NCBI GenBank assembly: GCA_026692885.1
Contig: JAPLNJ010001085.1
Span: 1 to 6,370 of the forward strand
DNA length: 6,370 nucleotides
Direction of reading: 5' to 3'
Origin: Planctomycetota bacterium
Lineage (GTDB): Bacteria; Planctomycetota; Planctomycetia; Pirellulales; Pirellulaceae
Position 1 is the first letter of the stretch, and each line of letters begins with the position of its first letter. The notes below the pieces were generated by a model, which saw nothing but the letters and a program-made list of their open reading frames with translations, was not told the DNA's origin and did no database searches. The position numbers and the translations under genes were made by a program. Of this stretch, positions 1 through 6,186 are shown piece by piece.

Positions 1-161
1 CTCTACCACGCCAGCCTCAATCTCTGCCATCGCCTGAACCTCGTCCCGCCCCTGCTCTCCGCACCCCGCAACCAGAAAAACAGCCCTTCCTGAACCAGCC
101 CCGCCGCAACCCCTGCTCTCCGAAATCCGCGAAAACGGCCACCGCCAAATCCGCGTCCGGC
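1..161. mobile_element. Possible end of an insertion sequence or rearranged repeat DNA
   Basis: This stretch begins where the PH-domain gene stops resembling its family. It carries two exact 13-base direct copies of CCCCTGCTCTCCG (49-61 and 110-122) and two copies of AAATCCGCG (123-131 and 147-155). The plus strand is open from the window edge to a TGA at 91-93. It encodes about 30 residues, starting LYHASLNLCHRLNLVPPLL, that look more like a protein C-terminus than the Gly/Arg-rich minus-strand reading. A transposase tail, a stop and about 70 bases to the element end would be a normal insertion-sequence layout. I cannot name the family or show a terminal inverted repeat, because the other end lies outside the window. 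Confidence 0.3.
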
Positions 162-470
162 AACGGATATGCTTTCAATCTTCTTTAGAATCATTTCGTA
201 GGTCGTTCTCGCTAGGAATCCATGGCGGATTATCACCCGTTGGTTCGTTACCACAAATTGGGACAGCCAATACTTGGTGAACGGTGACACCAGGGACAGA
301 ACGGCCAGCGCAATAAGCGCCCAGAACAAGTAATGGGCGTATTCTGCGGCGATGATGCTGAACATGAACGCCACAACCACGGTCACCACAGACACCAAGA
401 ATGGTTTGACAAAGAGCCGTTTAGAAAACCTTGTGGAATAGATCACATGTTCGTCACTGCTAAGGCTCAT
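3..470 (-). pseudogene. Bacterial PH-domain (bPH2/YdbS-like) membrane protein, 3' part lost
   Basis: The first 103 residues fit the bacterial PH-domain family (bPH2, YdbS/YdbT type). A short soluble start is followed by two hydrophobic segments at about residues 20-41 and 46-63. Then comes the signature stretch FVVTNQRVIIRHG (72-84) and the start of the next strands, ending KKIESISV (96-103). Family members normally continue with a glycine-rich GT(V/I)xVxGTGG stretch and a final helix. Here, from about base 161 leftward, the frame reads a Gly/Arg-rich string with no resemblance to the family, then stops at TAG. I infer the real 3' end was displaced by inserted or rearranged DNA. The ATG at 468-470 is chosen over the GTG directly before it, because AGGAG lies 7 bases upstream of the ATG. 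Family function is poorly defined (membrane-associated). It is the last gene of the leftward run and probably not functional. Confidence 0.7.
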
Positions 471-477
471 CACCCGT

Positions 478-482
478 CTCCT
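478..482 (-). promoter_or_regulatory. Ribosome binding site of the PH-domain gene
   Basis: The minus strand reads AGGAG, followed by 7 bases and the ATG at 468-470. This spacing decides for the ATG rather than the adjacent GTG at 471-473, which would have only 4 bases of spacing. Confidence 0.6.
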
Positions 483-497
483 AGAAATTGAAGCACA

Positions 498-515
498 TCG
501 CCAGGCATCTGGCGA
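498..515 (-). other. Hairpin in the leader of the PH-domain gene
   Basis: A perfect 7-base-pair stem (TCGCCAG / CTGGCGA on the plus strand) encloses a GCAT loop. It lies between the small membrane ORF and the ribosome binding site of the PH gene. No run of T follows on either strand, so it is not a classical intrinsic terminator. It could be an RNA-stability or processing element in a polycistronic message, or chance. Confidence 0.35.
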
Positions 516-524
516 CAGACTGCC

Positions 525-539
525 TCAAGTTGTCAAGTT
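525..539. repeat. Tandem heptamer TCAAGTT, 8-base period
   Basis: TCAAGTT occurs at 525-531 and again at 533-539, separated by one base. The minus-strand reading contains TTGACA (531-536), but no acceptable -10 element lies 16-18 bases downstream. I therefore do not call a promoter. The repeat overlaps the stop of the small ORF and could be a regulator site or chance. Confidence 0.25.
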
Positions 540-640
540 ACCCAAAATGAAATCCCGACTATCGCCGCCAACCCCACGATCACCACCAGGCAACCACCCG
601 GCTTCGGCAAGCCATTCCGAATCAACCGTCTGGTTTCCAT
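533..640 (-). CDS. Putative 35-residue single-pass membrane peptide
   Basis: This short frame fills most of the gap between the zinc-ribbon gene and the PH gene. It encodes a basic start (METRRLIRNGLPKPG) followed by about 20 hydrophobic residues (CLVVIVGLAAIVGISFWV) and stops at TGA. A charged head and one membrane helix are typical of small bacterial membrane proteins, with the basic residues expected on the cytoplasmic side. It starts 34 bases after the zinc-ribbon stop and ends 62 bases before the PH start, on the same strand. The weak point is the start: AGGGA sits directly against the ATG, too close for a normal ribosome site, and an in-frame TAG lies two codons upstream. Translation may depend on reinitiation after the upstream gene. 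I recognise no named family. It may be chance, but the hydrophobic pattern is hard to dismiss. Confidence 0.45.
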   Translation of the reverse strand: METRRLIRNGLPKPGGCLVVIVGLAAIVGISFWVT

Positions 641-674
641 TCCCTACGCAATAACGTCGATGCTTGCCCCGCTA

Positions 675-1442
675 TCAATCCGTTTGGCTTGCGCCGCAGT
701 GCGGACATGACGAACCGCTTGGCACCAGCATACCGCACCTTACGCACGGGGCTGCGTAAATCCCCTTGGCACCAGCAGGGCGGTCCACCCCACGGGCTTC
801 CTGGTAATGCTGGTAAAGTTGCCCCGGATTGGCCACTCGAAACTCAATGTGGCCGCAACTACCGCAGATGTCCGCTCGGATTTCTCCGGTTAGCCGGTTC
901 TTGAAAAACAGGGCTTCGGGATTCCTGAACACCACTATTTCCAGCATCTCGTCCGGGCCTCGCCCCTGATTCCCTACGGACACGTCACGGATCAGCTTTG
1001 TTGAGCCGCAACGTGGGCATCCGGCTTCGGTGGCTGCGTCCTGGTCGGGTTCTTCGAGCACCTCAGCTTCAATCGGTGGTGCGTCAGGCTCTGGCTCCTG
1101 ATCGTTGTCGCCAACCTCGGATGGCAGTCGGGCGGCATCCGGTTCTGGTTCGCACGCCTCAACGGAGAGACATTTTCAGCACAGGTCGAAGTTACCAGGG
1201 ACGGTCTCGCCGCAAGTCGGACATTTCCAAGGTGGGCGAGCCAATTCCTGCTCAAAACTCGCCTCTTCCTCCGGCAATTCGGCATCTGGCAACGAGCCGG
1301 TCCCTGGTGGTGCAGCCGTGGCGACTGGCCCGCCCACATCCAAGGCTTGGCCGTCCGGCACCTCCTCAAGGATACTGCCGCAGGCTCGACATATCTTGCC
1401 TGAAACATCGACTTGCTTATTGCACTTCCGGCATATCAACAT
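675..1442 (-). pseudogene. Multi-zinc-ribbon protein interrupted by an in-frame TGA
   Basis: The frame runs from ATG (1440-1442) for 255 codons to TGA (675-677), but codon 89 is TGA (1176-1178). The reading continues sensibly on both sides. Four zinc ribbons can be traced: Cys4/7/18/21; Cys74/77/88/91; Cys142/145/193/196; and Cys233/236/246/249. The TGA falls inside ribbon 2, between Cys88 and Cys91. There the common pattern is FDxCWKC, so a Trp codon (TGG) has become TGA. Acidic, proline-rich linkers join the ribbons, with EPEPDA occurring twice (98-103 and 116-121). Proteins of this sort bind zinc and often mediate protein or nucleic-acid contacts; the exact role is unknown. AAGGGG lies 6 bases before the ATG, and the gene begins 21 bases after the glycosylase stop. 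It may be a nonsense-mutated gene, a sequencing error, or two separate pieces (267 and 387 bases). A GTG at 1059-1061 could restart the second piece. Confidence 0.75.
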
Positions 1443-1463
1443 GGCGTTCCCCTTCGGCCATCA

Positions 1464-2132
1464 TCAGCCACCACCGGCCGACGACGGATACTCCTTCGCC
1501 ACGGTTTTCGTGTTTCGAGCCAGATCCAGCGACCGCCAACAATACCAACTTGCCACCGAGGCGTAGGGCCGCCACGGTGCAGCGATGGCGTAGCTGGTGG
1601 CCTTGTCCGGCAGATCCGTCAGGCCGTACCGATCACGGATGGCCGTCCGCACGCCCAGGTCGTCGTGCGGGAACACATCGGGGCGGCCCAGCGAAAAGAT
1701 CAGAAACATCTGCGCCGTCCACCGGCCGATCCCCTTGACCTGGGTGAGCGTCTCCACCACTCGCTCATCCGGCAACCGCCCGACTCGGCGCAGGTCCACC
1801 GTGCCATCGTTCACCTTGGCGGCCAAGTCGGCCACGTAGCCAGCCTTTTGCGGCGACAGGCCGACCGAACGTAGCTCCTCCATTCCGAATCGGGCAAGAT
1901 TAGCCGCCGTCAGCCCCTCTGGCCCAGCGAGTTCCTGCAATCGCCTGCGGACCGCACGGGCCGCACTGGTCGAAATCTGCTGGGAAACGATGGACCGCAC
2001 GAGCATGGCGAACCGGTCCCGTTCGAACCGCAACGTGTACGGCCCCACGGCAGCGATGATGGCCGCCATCACCGGGTCTGCGGCCCGGAGATGGCGGCGG
2101 GCGGATTGGATGTGGGCGGGGGTTGGTTTCAT
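1464..2132 (-). CDS. HhH-GPD DNA glycosylase (DNA-3-methyladenine glycosylase II type)
   Basis: The 222-residue product is a base-excision repair enzyme that cuts alkylated bases such as 3-methyladenine from DNA. The core fold is clear: SIVSQQIS (47-54) is the conserved helix found in AlkA and Mag1. The helix-hairpin-helix is QVKGIGRWTA (131-140). VFPHDDLGV (153-161) carries the catalytic aspartate, Asp158, the second of the pair. AAPWRPY and the W-Y-WRSL segment (184-201) close the fold. It lacks the N-terminal domain of E. coli AlkA, so it resembles the short Mag1-like bacterial form. No Cys cluster for an iron-sulfur centre is seen, which argues against Nth or MutY. It starts 20 bases after the HEPN gene stop. 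No good ribosome site precedes the ATG (AAGGAGG at 2161-2167 is 28 bases away), so translational coupling is possible. Two consecutive TGA codons end it. Confidence 0.9.
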   Translation of the reverse strand: MKPTPAHIQSARRHLRAADPVMAAIIAAVGPYTLRFERDRFAMLVRSIVSQQISTSAARAVRRRLQELAGPEGLTAANLARFGMEELRSVGLSPQKAGYVADLAAKVNDGTVDLRRVGRLPDERVVETLTQVKGIGRWTAQMFLIFSLGRPDVFPHDDLGVRTAIRDRYGLTDLPDKATSYAIAAPWRPYASVASWYCWRSLDLARNTKTVAKEYPSSAGGG

Positions 2133-2152
2133 GGCCGTATCGGCGTTCGCTG

Positions 2153-3538
2153 CTAGGTCGCCTCCTTCTCATCAGGAACGGCCCATGGAACAAACTCGAC
2201 TTCCCCGAGTTTGCTAGGGGTGAGCCGGTTAGCGTACTTGCCCGAGTATCCGATCAGACGGAGTAGGACAAGGGTGATGTACCACTTGAACAACTGCTGG
2301 GCCTCCCAGCGTACATCGCCGATCTTGACCGAGTAACTGGATTCCCACTCCGACAGTATTCGCCGGTTCTTTTCGTTCGGGTGAATGATGGTGTTCCGCA
2401 CCTTGGCAACAAGTTGTGGTCCCGTAGTGGCCTTCCCACCCTTCTTCTGCATCTCGGTGGCAATGGTCGTGAGGGCCGACCGTCCGACGGGAACTTCGAA
2501 GGGGATGTTGCAATGAGCCAACAATATCTGCAATTTGCTGGCGGCGCTCAGTCTATCGAACTCATCGGATTCAACGATTGTCCGGTCATCGACGAACACC
2601 AGCCACGCCAACATCTCCAACGGAATCTGGCCGAACGCAATCGCTCCCTCGGTTCCGCCCGACTGTCTCGATGCTTCGATCAACCAAGTGACGGCTAATT
2701 CTAGTGGTTCTTGCCAGTTCTCATGGGACCACCGAGCCATAAAGCCCGGAAATGCTTCGACAAGGTGCTGCCCGTGATGCTCGTCAAGCCACCCTCTCAG
2801 ATACGATTTCGGCGTTACATCGTAGTTGCCCCAATACTGACAGCTTCTCTCGGCTACATTGTTCGAACCGACGACCAAGAGTGGTGGCGACCACTCGGCG
2901 CAAGCAAACGAGAAAAAGATTCGCAGGGCCTCAAGAACCGGTTTGACCTTCTCCTTCTTGAACTGAGTGCCATCCCCCTTGCGAATCTCGCCTACACCGC
3001 TGAGTACCGCCTTTTGCGTTTCACGGCCAATCTGGCGCAAAGAATGGATGTCTCGATAGGGCTGTAGCCTGATCCGCCACCCCTCCGCTTCAAGGACAAT
3101 TTCGTTCCAACGGATGCTGGTTGTCCTTGTGTCTTCCTTGATCTCTTCGTGAAAGTCGTGGTTGCTAATGAATTCCGGGTAGTCTGGCAGATGAAACGTC
3201 AATCGGTCGAGCTTGTGACCGGAGCCAATCTCTACCGTTCCTTCTATGTAGCCAGAAACTCGGTGTTTCCCCTGACTGAAGAGGCGACCTCTTGCGGCAA
3301 AGGACTTCGAAGCGAGTTTGACTTCTCCAAGAGCGAAAGCATCGAAGTTTGTGCCAGTGAAATCCCAGTACAGACGCATGGGAGACCATTCTTGCGTGAT
3401 CGTCACCTTGCCTTCGACTTCGGCGTCTCCTTGTTTCAGCACTGCCTGATCCTCCTCGATGAGCCGAATCTCCTTGCCGGGTTCCGGTGTTTCGTACACT
3501 GGCTTGATTCGGTCGGGGGGGTGCGGTTGTTCGGTCAT
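2153..3538 (-). CDS. HEPN-domain protein, ApeA-like candidate defence ribonuclease
   Basis: The 461-residue product has two parts. Residues about 20-160 are rich in beta-strand patterns (for example RLYWDFTGTNFDAFALGEVKL, 55-75, and the GYIEGTVEIG stretch). Residues about 195-440 are mostly helical. Near the end, VRNTIIHP carries Arg381-Asn-x3-His386, the R-x4-H signature of HEPN ribonucleases with the common Asn after Arg. It is followed by an aromatic helix, WEAQQLFKWYITLVLLRLIGY (411-431), and GKYANR. This recalls ApeA-type abortive-infection proteins, in which a beta-rich N-terminal domain precedes a C-terminal HEPN. The likely activity is metal-independent RNA cleavage; the target is unknown. 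I chose the ATG at 3536-3538 because GAGG lies 7 bases upstream. A TTG 27 bases earlier is possible but less supported. The gene follows the methyltransferase by 59 bases, so the two are likely co-transcribed. Family name is inferred from memory of motifs only. Confidence 0.7.
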   Translation of the reverse strand: MTEQPHPPDRIKPVYETPEPGKEIRLIEEDQAVLKQGDAEVEGKVTITQEWSPMRLYWDFTGTNFDAFALGEVKLASKSFAARGRLFSQGKHRVSGYIEGTVEIGSGHKLDRLTFHLPDYPEFISNHDFHEEIKEDTRTTSIRWNEIVLEAEGWRIRLQPYRDIHSLRQIGRETQKAVLSGVGEIRKGDGTQFKKEKVKPVLEALRIFFSFACAEWSPPLLVVGSNNVAERSCQYWGNYDVTPKSYLRGWLDEHHGQHLVEAFPGFMARWSHENWQEPLELAVTWLIEASRQSGGTEGAIAFGQIPLEMLAWLVFVDDRTIVESDEFDRLSAASKLQILLAHCNIPFEVPVGRSALTTIATEMQKKGGKATTGPQLVAKVRNTIIHPNEKNRRILSEWESSYSVKIGDVRWEAQQLFKWYITLVLLRLIGYSGKYANRLTPSKLGEVEFVPWAVPDEKEAT

Positions 3539-3545
3539 CAGCCTG

Positions 3546-3549
3546 CCTC
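3546..3549 (-). promoter_or_regulatory. Ribosome binding site deciding the HEPN gene start
   Basis: Minus-strand GAGG is followed by 7 bases and the ATG at 3536-3538. The in-frame TTG at 3563-3565 would add nine basic residues (MKEGKRGRL) that look unlike the rest of the protein. Confidence 0.5.
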
Positions 3550-3597
3550 GCTTCCCTTCTTTCAAAATGACTTGATGTTGCTCATTGCATTCCCTGG

Positions 3598-5913
3598 CTA
3601 GACTCCATTTTCCAAGGCTAAGTTGCTCAATGCGGTCGAAACGTCGTCAAAAGAGTAAGTGACTTCAGATTCGGCTTGGTAGTGGTAGGACAAAAACTGA
3701 TGTCCTTCCTTGTCATCACTGCTGAAGAAGTAGCAGGCGTTCTCCTCCGTTCTCGGAGAGGGCATGATCTTCACCAACGGCAGCAGACGAAGCCCTCGCT
3801 TTTCATCAGGGCTCTTGAAATACAGGTTCCCATCCTCCATCTTCTCCACGACCTCGACGGTATCGATGGCAAATGGAGTCCTCGTACCCATGATTCGTCT
3901 GACCGAATACTGGAAGGCACCCGACTTGAATCGTGCCTCTTCCGGCAGCAGCAGTTCGTAAGCTTCCCAAGTTGTACCGAAAACCTCCCGCACCTTGGCG
4001 ATCAGTTGTCGCAATTGCTCGTTCGCTTCTCGGTCGCTGGCTCCACCGATAGCTCCGGTGTGCGCAGCTTTGCGATTCCTGATCTTGTTGGTGGCCTGGA
4101 AAATGGACACAAGCTGCTTCGAGGAAATCATTTTAAGGACATCACGGCTGCGAGTCTTGTAGAGTTCGAAGCACACATCTTCCTCGCTGCTCTGGAGCCG
4201 ACGAAGTTCGGCGAAAAGGCTTTCGCACACCCTCGTCCAGAGGCCAAACGTCGCAGCCCGAAAGGATAAATTGCCCTCCTTCAGCGTGCCACCGAGCTTC
4301 TGTTTGATCCCTGGCCACAGCGTGGGATGCGCAGAAAACGCACTCAAATGAATGATGGCGAGGAACTCAGCCAGAGCCTCGAAGAACTGAACCATCCGTT
4401 GCTTCTGGTCGTTTTCACTGCCGCCCTGTGTCAAGCAGACCCACAAGATGGACGCCAGCGGAAAGGGAATCGCATCGACCCATTCCTCAAGGCGTTCTTC
4501 CCGGTTGATCGACTTCAGCGAGGACTCGATCTGCTCGATGGTTCCCGGCTTTCGCCAAAGTCGCTGCTCAAGCTCGTTCAGTTCGCTCCGCAATCGAGAG
4601 ATCGCATGTTGGGTCGCCATAACTCGCCCCTGCAAAGCCCTTGATTTTTGCGGGGGCAGATAAATCGTCGCTGCTTCGAGCATCTCTTGGCCGATGCGGG
4701 GAGATGTTTCCCCCGTGCGAATCGAATCTCTCCAAAGCTGCCCGAAGGATGTGTTTAACAGACCCGCCAGGAACTCAGCATCGGTTATTTCAGGCTTCAG
4801 AACCAATTGGTAGTAGCTCTTCAGCATTTCGGGTAGTGCATCCTGCGAGGTCGTAGCGGCTGTCGAGGCCATCTGCGGAAGGTAAACGGCGTTCGGCACT
4901 TCATCGAAGCCACCGAAGTCCTTCGATGACGGTGGTGCATTTAAGTCGGAGACAACCTCAGCAAATGGATACGCCACCAGCCCCATTCGGCGAGCTTGCT
5001 CGACCACTCTCTCGCCCAACTCAATCGGCGTGAAACCTCCGAAGGTCTCGATGGGGACAATCCGCCCGAGGGACGCCGACTTCCCCTCTTTGCGTTCCCT
5101 GAGATTTCGCAGCAGAGCTTCCTGCTGCTTCTCGTCGGGGGAAAGGCTGCCGGTGAAAAGGGTGTTTTCCGTACTGCGTTGCAGGACAACGATGTGAGTC
5201 GTGATGTAAGTTAGCGGAGCAAAGGTTCCTGCTGGCAGCTCGATGGCCGAAGTGACACGGATTCCCATCCGTTGGAGCGCATGACGGGCTTTGCCGGGCT
5301 TCCCAGAAACAAGGAAGAAGCCTCCGAAGACAATGAAGATGCCGACGCCTCCTACGGCGAGATGACGGCATGACTCCAGCATCAACAAATGGCCGTAGTC
5401 GTCCTTGATCTCTTCGTTCTTGCCATTGATGTCCACCATTAAGGACTGGTTCGCCTTCGCTCCCCAAGGAGGACAACTGACAACGGCGTCGAAATCGCCA
5501 GGTGAGTTGGCAAGAGCGGCTAGAGCATCAGCTTCGTGCAATGTGATCCCAGCCGTTCCTTCAAGCTGCTGCCACATCTGCACATGCAACGGGTTCTTCG
5601 AATACGCCTCGTATTTGTCGGGAAACAACGATTCTTTGAGTGGAATCGCAAGGAATCCCATCCCTGCCCACGGGTCGAGAATCGTTTTGGGCGCAAAGGG
5701 CTTAATGAGCTTGGCAATGAATTCCGCCACGCCTCGGGGGACGAAATGATCTGTGTGCCTTTCAATCCGGGCAAGAATGAAGGCGACATCATCTACGGTC
5801 ATCGGGATACCTTCCCCACGACACGCCGACGTAAGGGAGCTGACGCTCATCGCTTCCCGGCTTCCCCCCAGTTTGTCAGCAACCTTCCAAATGGCCTCGA
5901 TATGTTGCGTCAT
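3598..5913 (-). CDS. N6-adenine DNA methyltransferase fused to S-subunit-like and HEPN-like domains
   Basis: The 771-residue protein is a multi-domain SAM-dependent methyltransferase. Residues 57-245 match the HsdM-type N6_Mtase core. HFVPRGVAEFIAKL (56-69) precedes motif I, DPWAGMGF (80-87). Motif IV is SCPPWG (146-151), with Cys147 where Asn, Asp or Ser is usual. GGVGIFIVFGG and the IELPAGTFAPLTYITTHIVVL stretch (224-244) follow the HsdM pattern. Residues about 316-420 look like a Type I S-subunit recognition half (FLAGLLNTSFGQL, SPRIGQEMLEAATIYLPPQ). A coiled coil follows (430-468). The C-terminal half holds IPFPLASILW (482-491), a helical region with IRNRKAAHTG (R612-N-x4-H618, HEPN-like), and a beta-rich end containing ACYFFSSDD and FLSYHYQAE. 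The likely role is sequence-specific adenine methylation linked to the downstream HEPN gene. No HsdR is seen. Start chosen at ATG 5911-5913 because GGAGGTG lies 5 bases upstream. Confidence 0.85.
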   Translation of the reverse strand: MTQHIEAIWKVADKLGGSREAMSVSSLTSACRGEGIPMTVDDVAFILARIERHTDHFVPRGVAEFIAKLIKPFAPKTILDPWAGMGFLAIPLKESLFPDKYEAYSKNPLHVQMWQQLEGTAGITLHEADALAALANSPGDFDAVVSCPPWGAKANQSLMVDINGKNEEIKDDYGHLLMLESCRHLAVGGVGIFIVFGGFFLVSGKPGKARHALQRMGIRVTSAIELPAGTFAPLTYITTHIVVLQRSTENTLFTGSLSPDEKQQEALLRNLRERKEGKSASLGRIVPIETFGGFTPIELGERVVEQARRMGLVAYPFAEVVSDLNAPPSSKDFGGFDEVPNAVYLPQMASTAATTSQDALPEMLKSYYQLVLKPEITDAEFLAGLLNTSFGQLWRDSIRTGETSPRIGQEMLEAATIYLPPQKSRALQGRVMATQHAISRLRSELNELEQRLWRKPGTIEQIESSLKSINREERLEEWVDAIPFPLASILWVCLTQGGSENDQKQRMVQFFEALAEFLAIIHLSAFSAHPTLWPGIKQKLGGTLKEGNLSFRAATFGLWTRVCESLFAELRRLQSSEEDVCFELYKTRSRDVLKMISSKQLVSIFQATNKIRNRKAAHTGAIGGASDREANEQLRQLIAKVREVFGTTWEAYELLLPEEARFKSGAFQYSVRRIMGTRTPFAIDTVEVVEKMEDGNLYFKSPDEKRGLRLLPLVKIMPSPRTEENACYFFSSDDKEGHQFLSYHYQAESEVTYSFDDVSTALSNLALENGV

Positions 5914-5918
5914 GATTT

Positions 5919-5925
5919 CACCTCC
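5919..5925 (-). promoter_or_regulatory. Strong ribosome binding site of the methyltransferase gene
   Basis: Minus-strand GGAGGTG lies 5 bases before the ATG at 5911-5913. It fixes the protein start at MTQHIEAIWK and rejects the 46-residue upstream extension. That extension is Gly/Trp/Arg-rich and unlike a methyltransferase N-terminus. Confidence 0.8.
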
Positions 5926-5953
5926 GAGGAAGCATCGTCTGATGTACCGATCT

Positions 5954-5975
5954 GGGGGCCATTGACAAGGCCCCC
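5954..5975 (-). promoter_or_regulatory. GC-rich hairpin in the methyltransferase leader
   Basis: GGGGGCC (5954-5960) and GGCCCCC (5969-5975) form a perfect 7-pair stem with an 8-base loop, ATTGACAA on the plus strand. It lies 40 bases before the start codon and 28 bases before the ribosome site in the minus-strand leader. No T-run follows on either strand, so it is not a standard terminator. It could slow translation, stabilise the message or bind a regulator. This is inference. Confidence 0.45.
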
Positions 5976-6186
5976 GTAGATTCCACCGCCACCAAACCCA
6001 CTGGGCAACTTTTCCACCACCTCCCGATGCACGACACTGCCCCGCCTGCACCTGATCCGCATTCTACCGGACCCGGCTTCGCAAAACACCACCCGGATCA
6101 AGCAGCGATTCGAAATCCCAGCCGTCGTCCGACGACCGTGTCCGTCGTCATGATTTGCAGCCGCTCCTTGGCCGCTGTGCTCCCCA

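Noticed and set aside
531..536. TTGACA as a -35 box for the PH gene
   Set aside because: No acceptable -10 hexamer occurs 16-18 bases downstream; the next bases are GC-rich.
600..613. GGCTT-CGGC-AAGCC hairpin as a terminator
   Set aside because: Only a 5-pair stem, no following T-run, and it lies inside the small membrane ORF.
1080..1160. Repeat of EPEPDA in the zinc-ribbon linker as a DNA repeat element
   Set aside because: The two copies are short and differ at the DNA level. An acidic, proline-rich linker explains them.
1130..1178. Selenocysteine at the zinc-ribbon TGA
   Set aside because: The family pattern calls for Trp at this position, and I see no evident SECIS-like stem-loop just after the codon. 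A nonsense change of TGG is simpler.
998..1738. Plus-strand 246-codon open frame across the zinc-ribbon and glycosylase genes
   Set aside because: It is a shadow of GC-rich minus-strand genes, Arg/Pro/Ser-rich and without any domain pattern.
3539..3565. TTG start for the HEPN gene nine residues upstream
   Set aside because: The ATG at 3536-3538 has GAGG at a proper distance, and the added residues are a basic tail with no family support.
5914..6051. N-terminal extension of the methyltransferase by 46 residues
   Set aside because: The extension is Gly/Trp/Arg-rich and unlike family starts, while GGAGGTG sits 5 bases before the ATG at 5911-5913.
5910..6101. 63-residue minus-strand ORF whose stop overlaps the methyltransferase start as ATGA
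   Set aside because: It starts with TTG, has no ribosome site, low-complexity composition and no recognisable motif. The overlap alone could be chance, although a leader peptide cannot be fully excluded.
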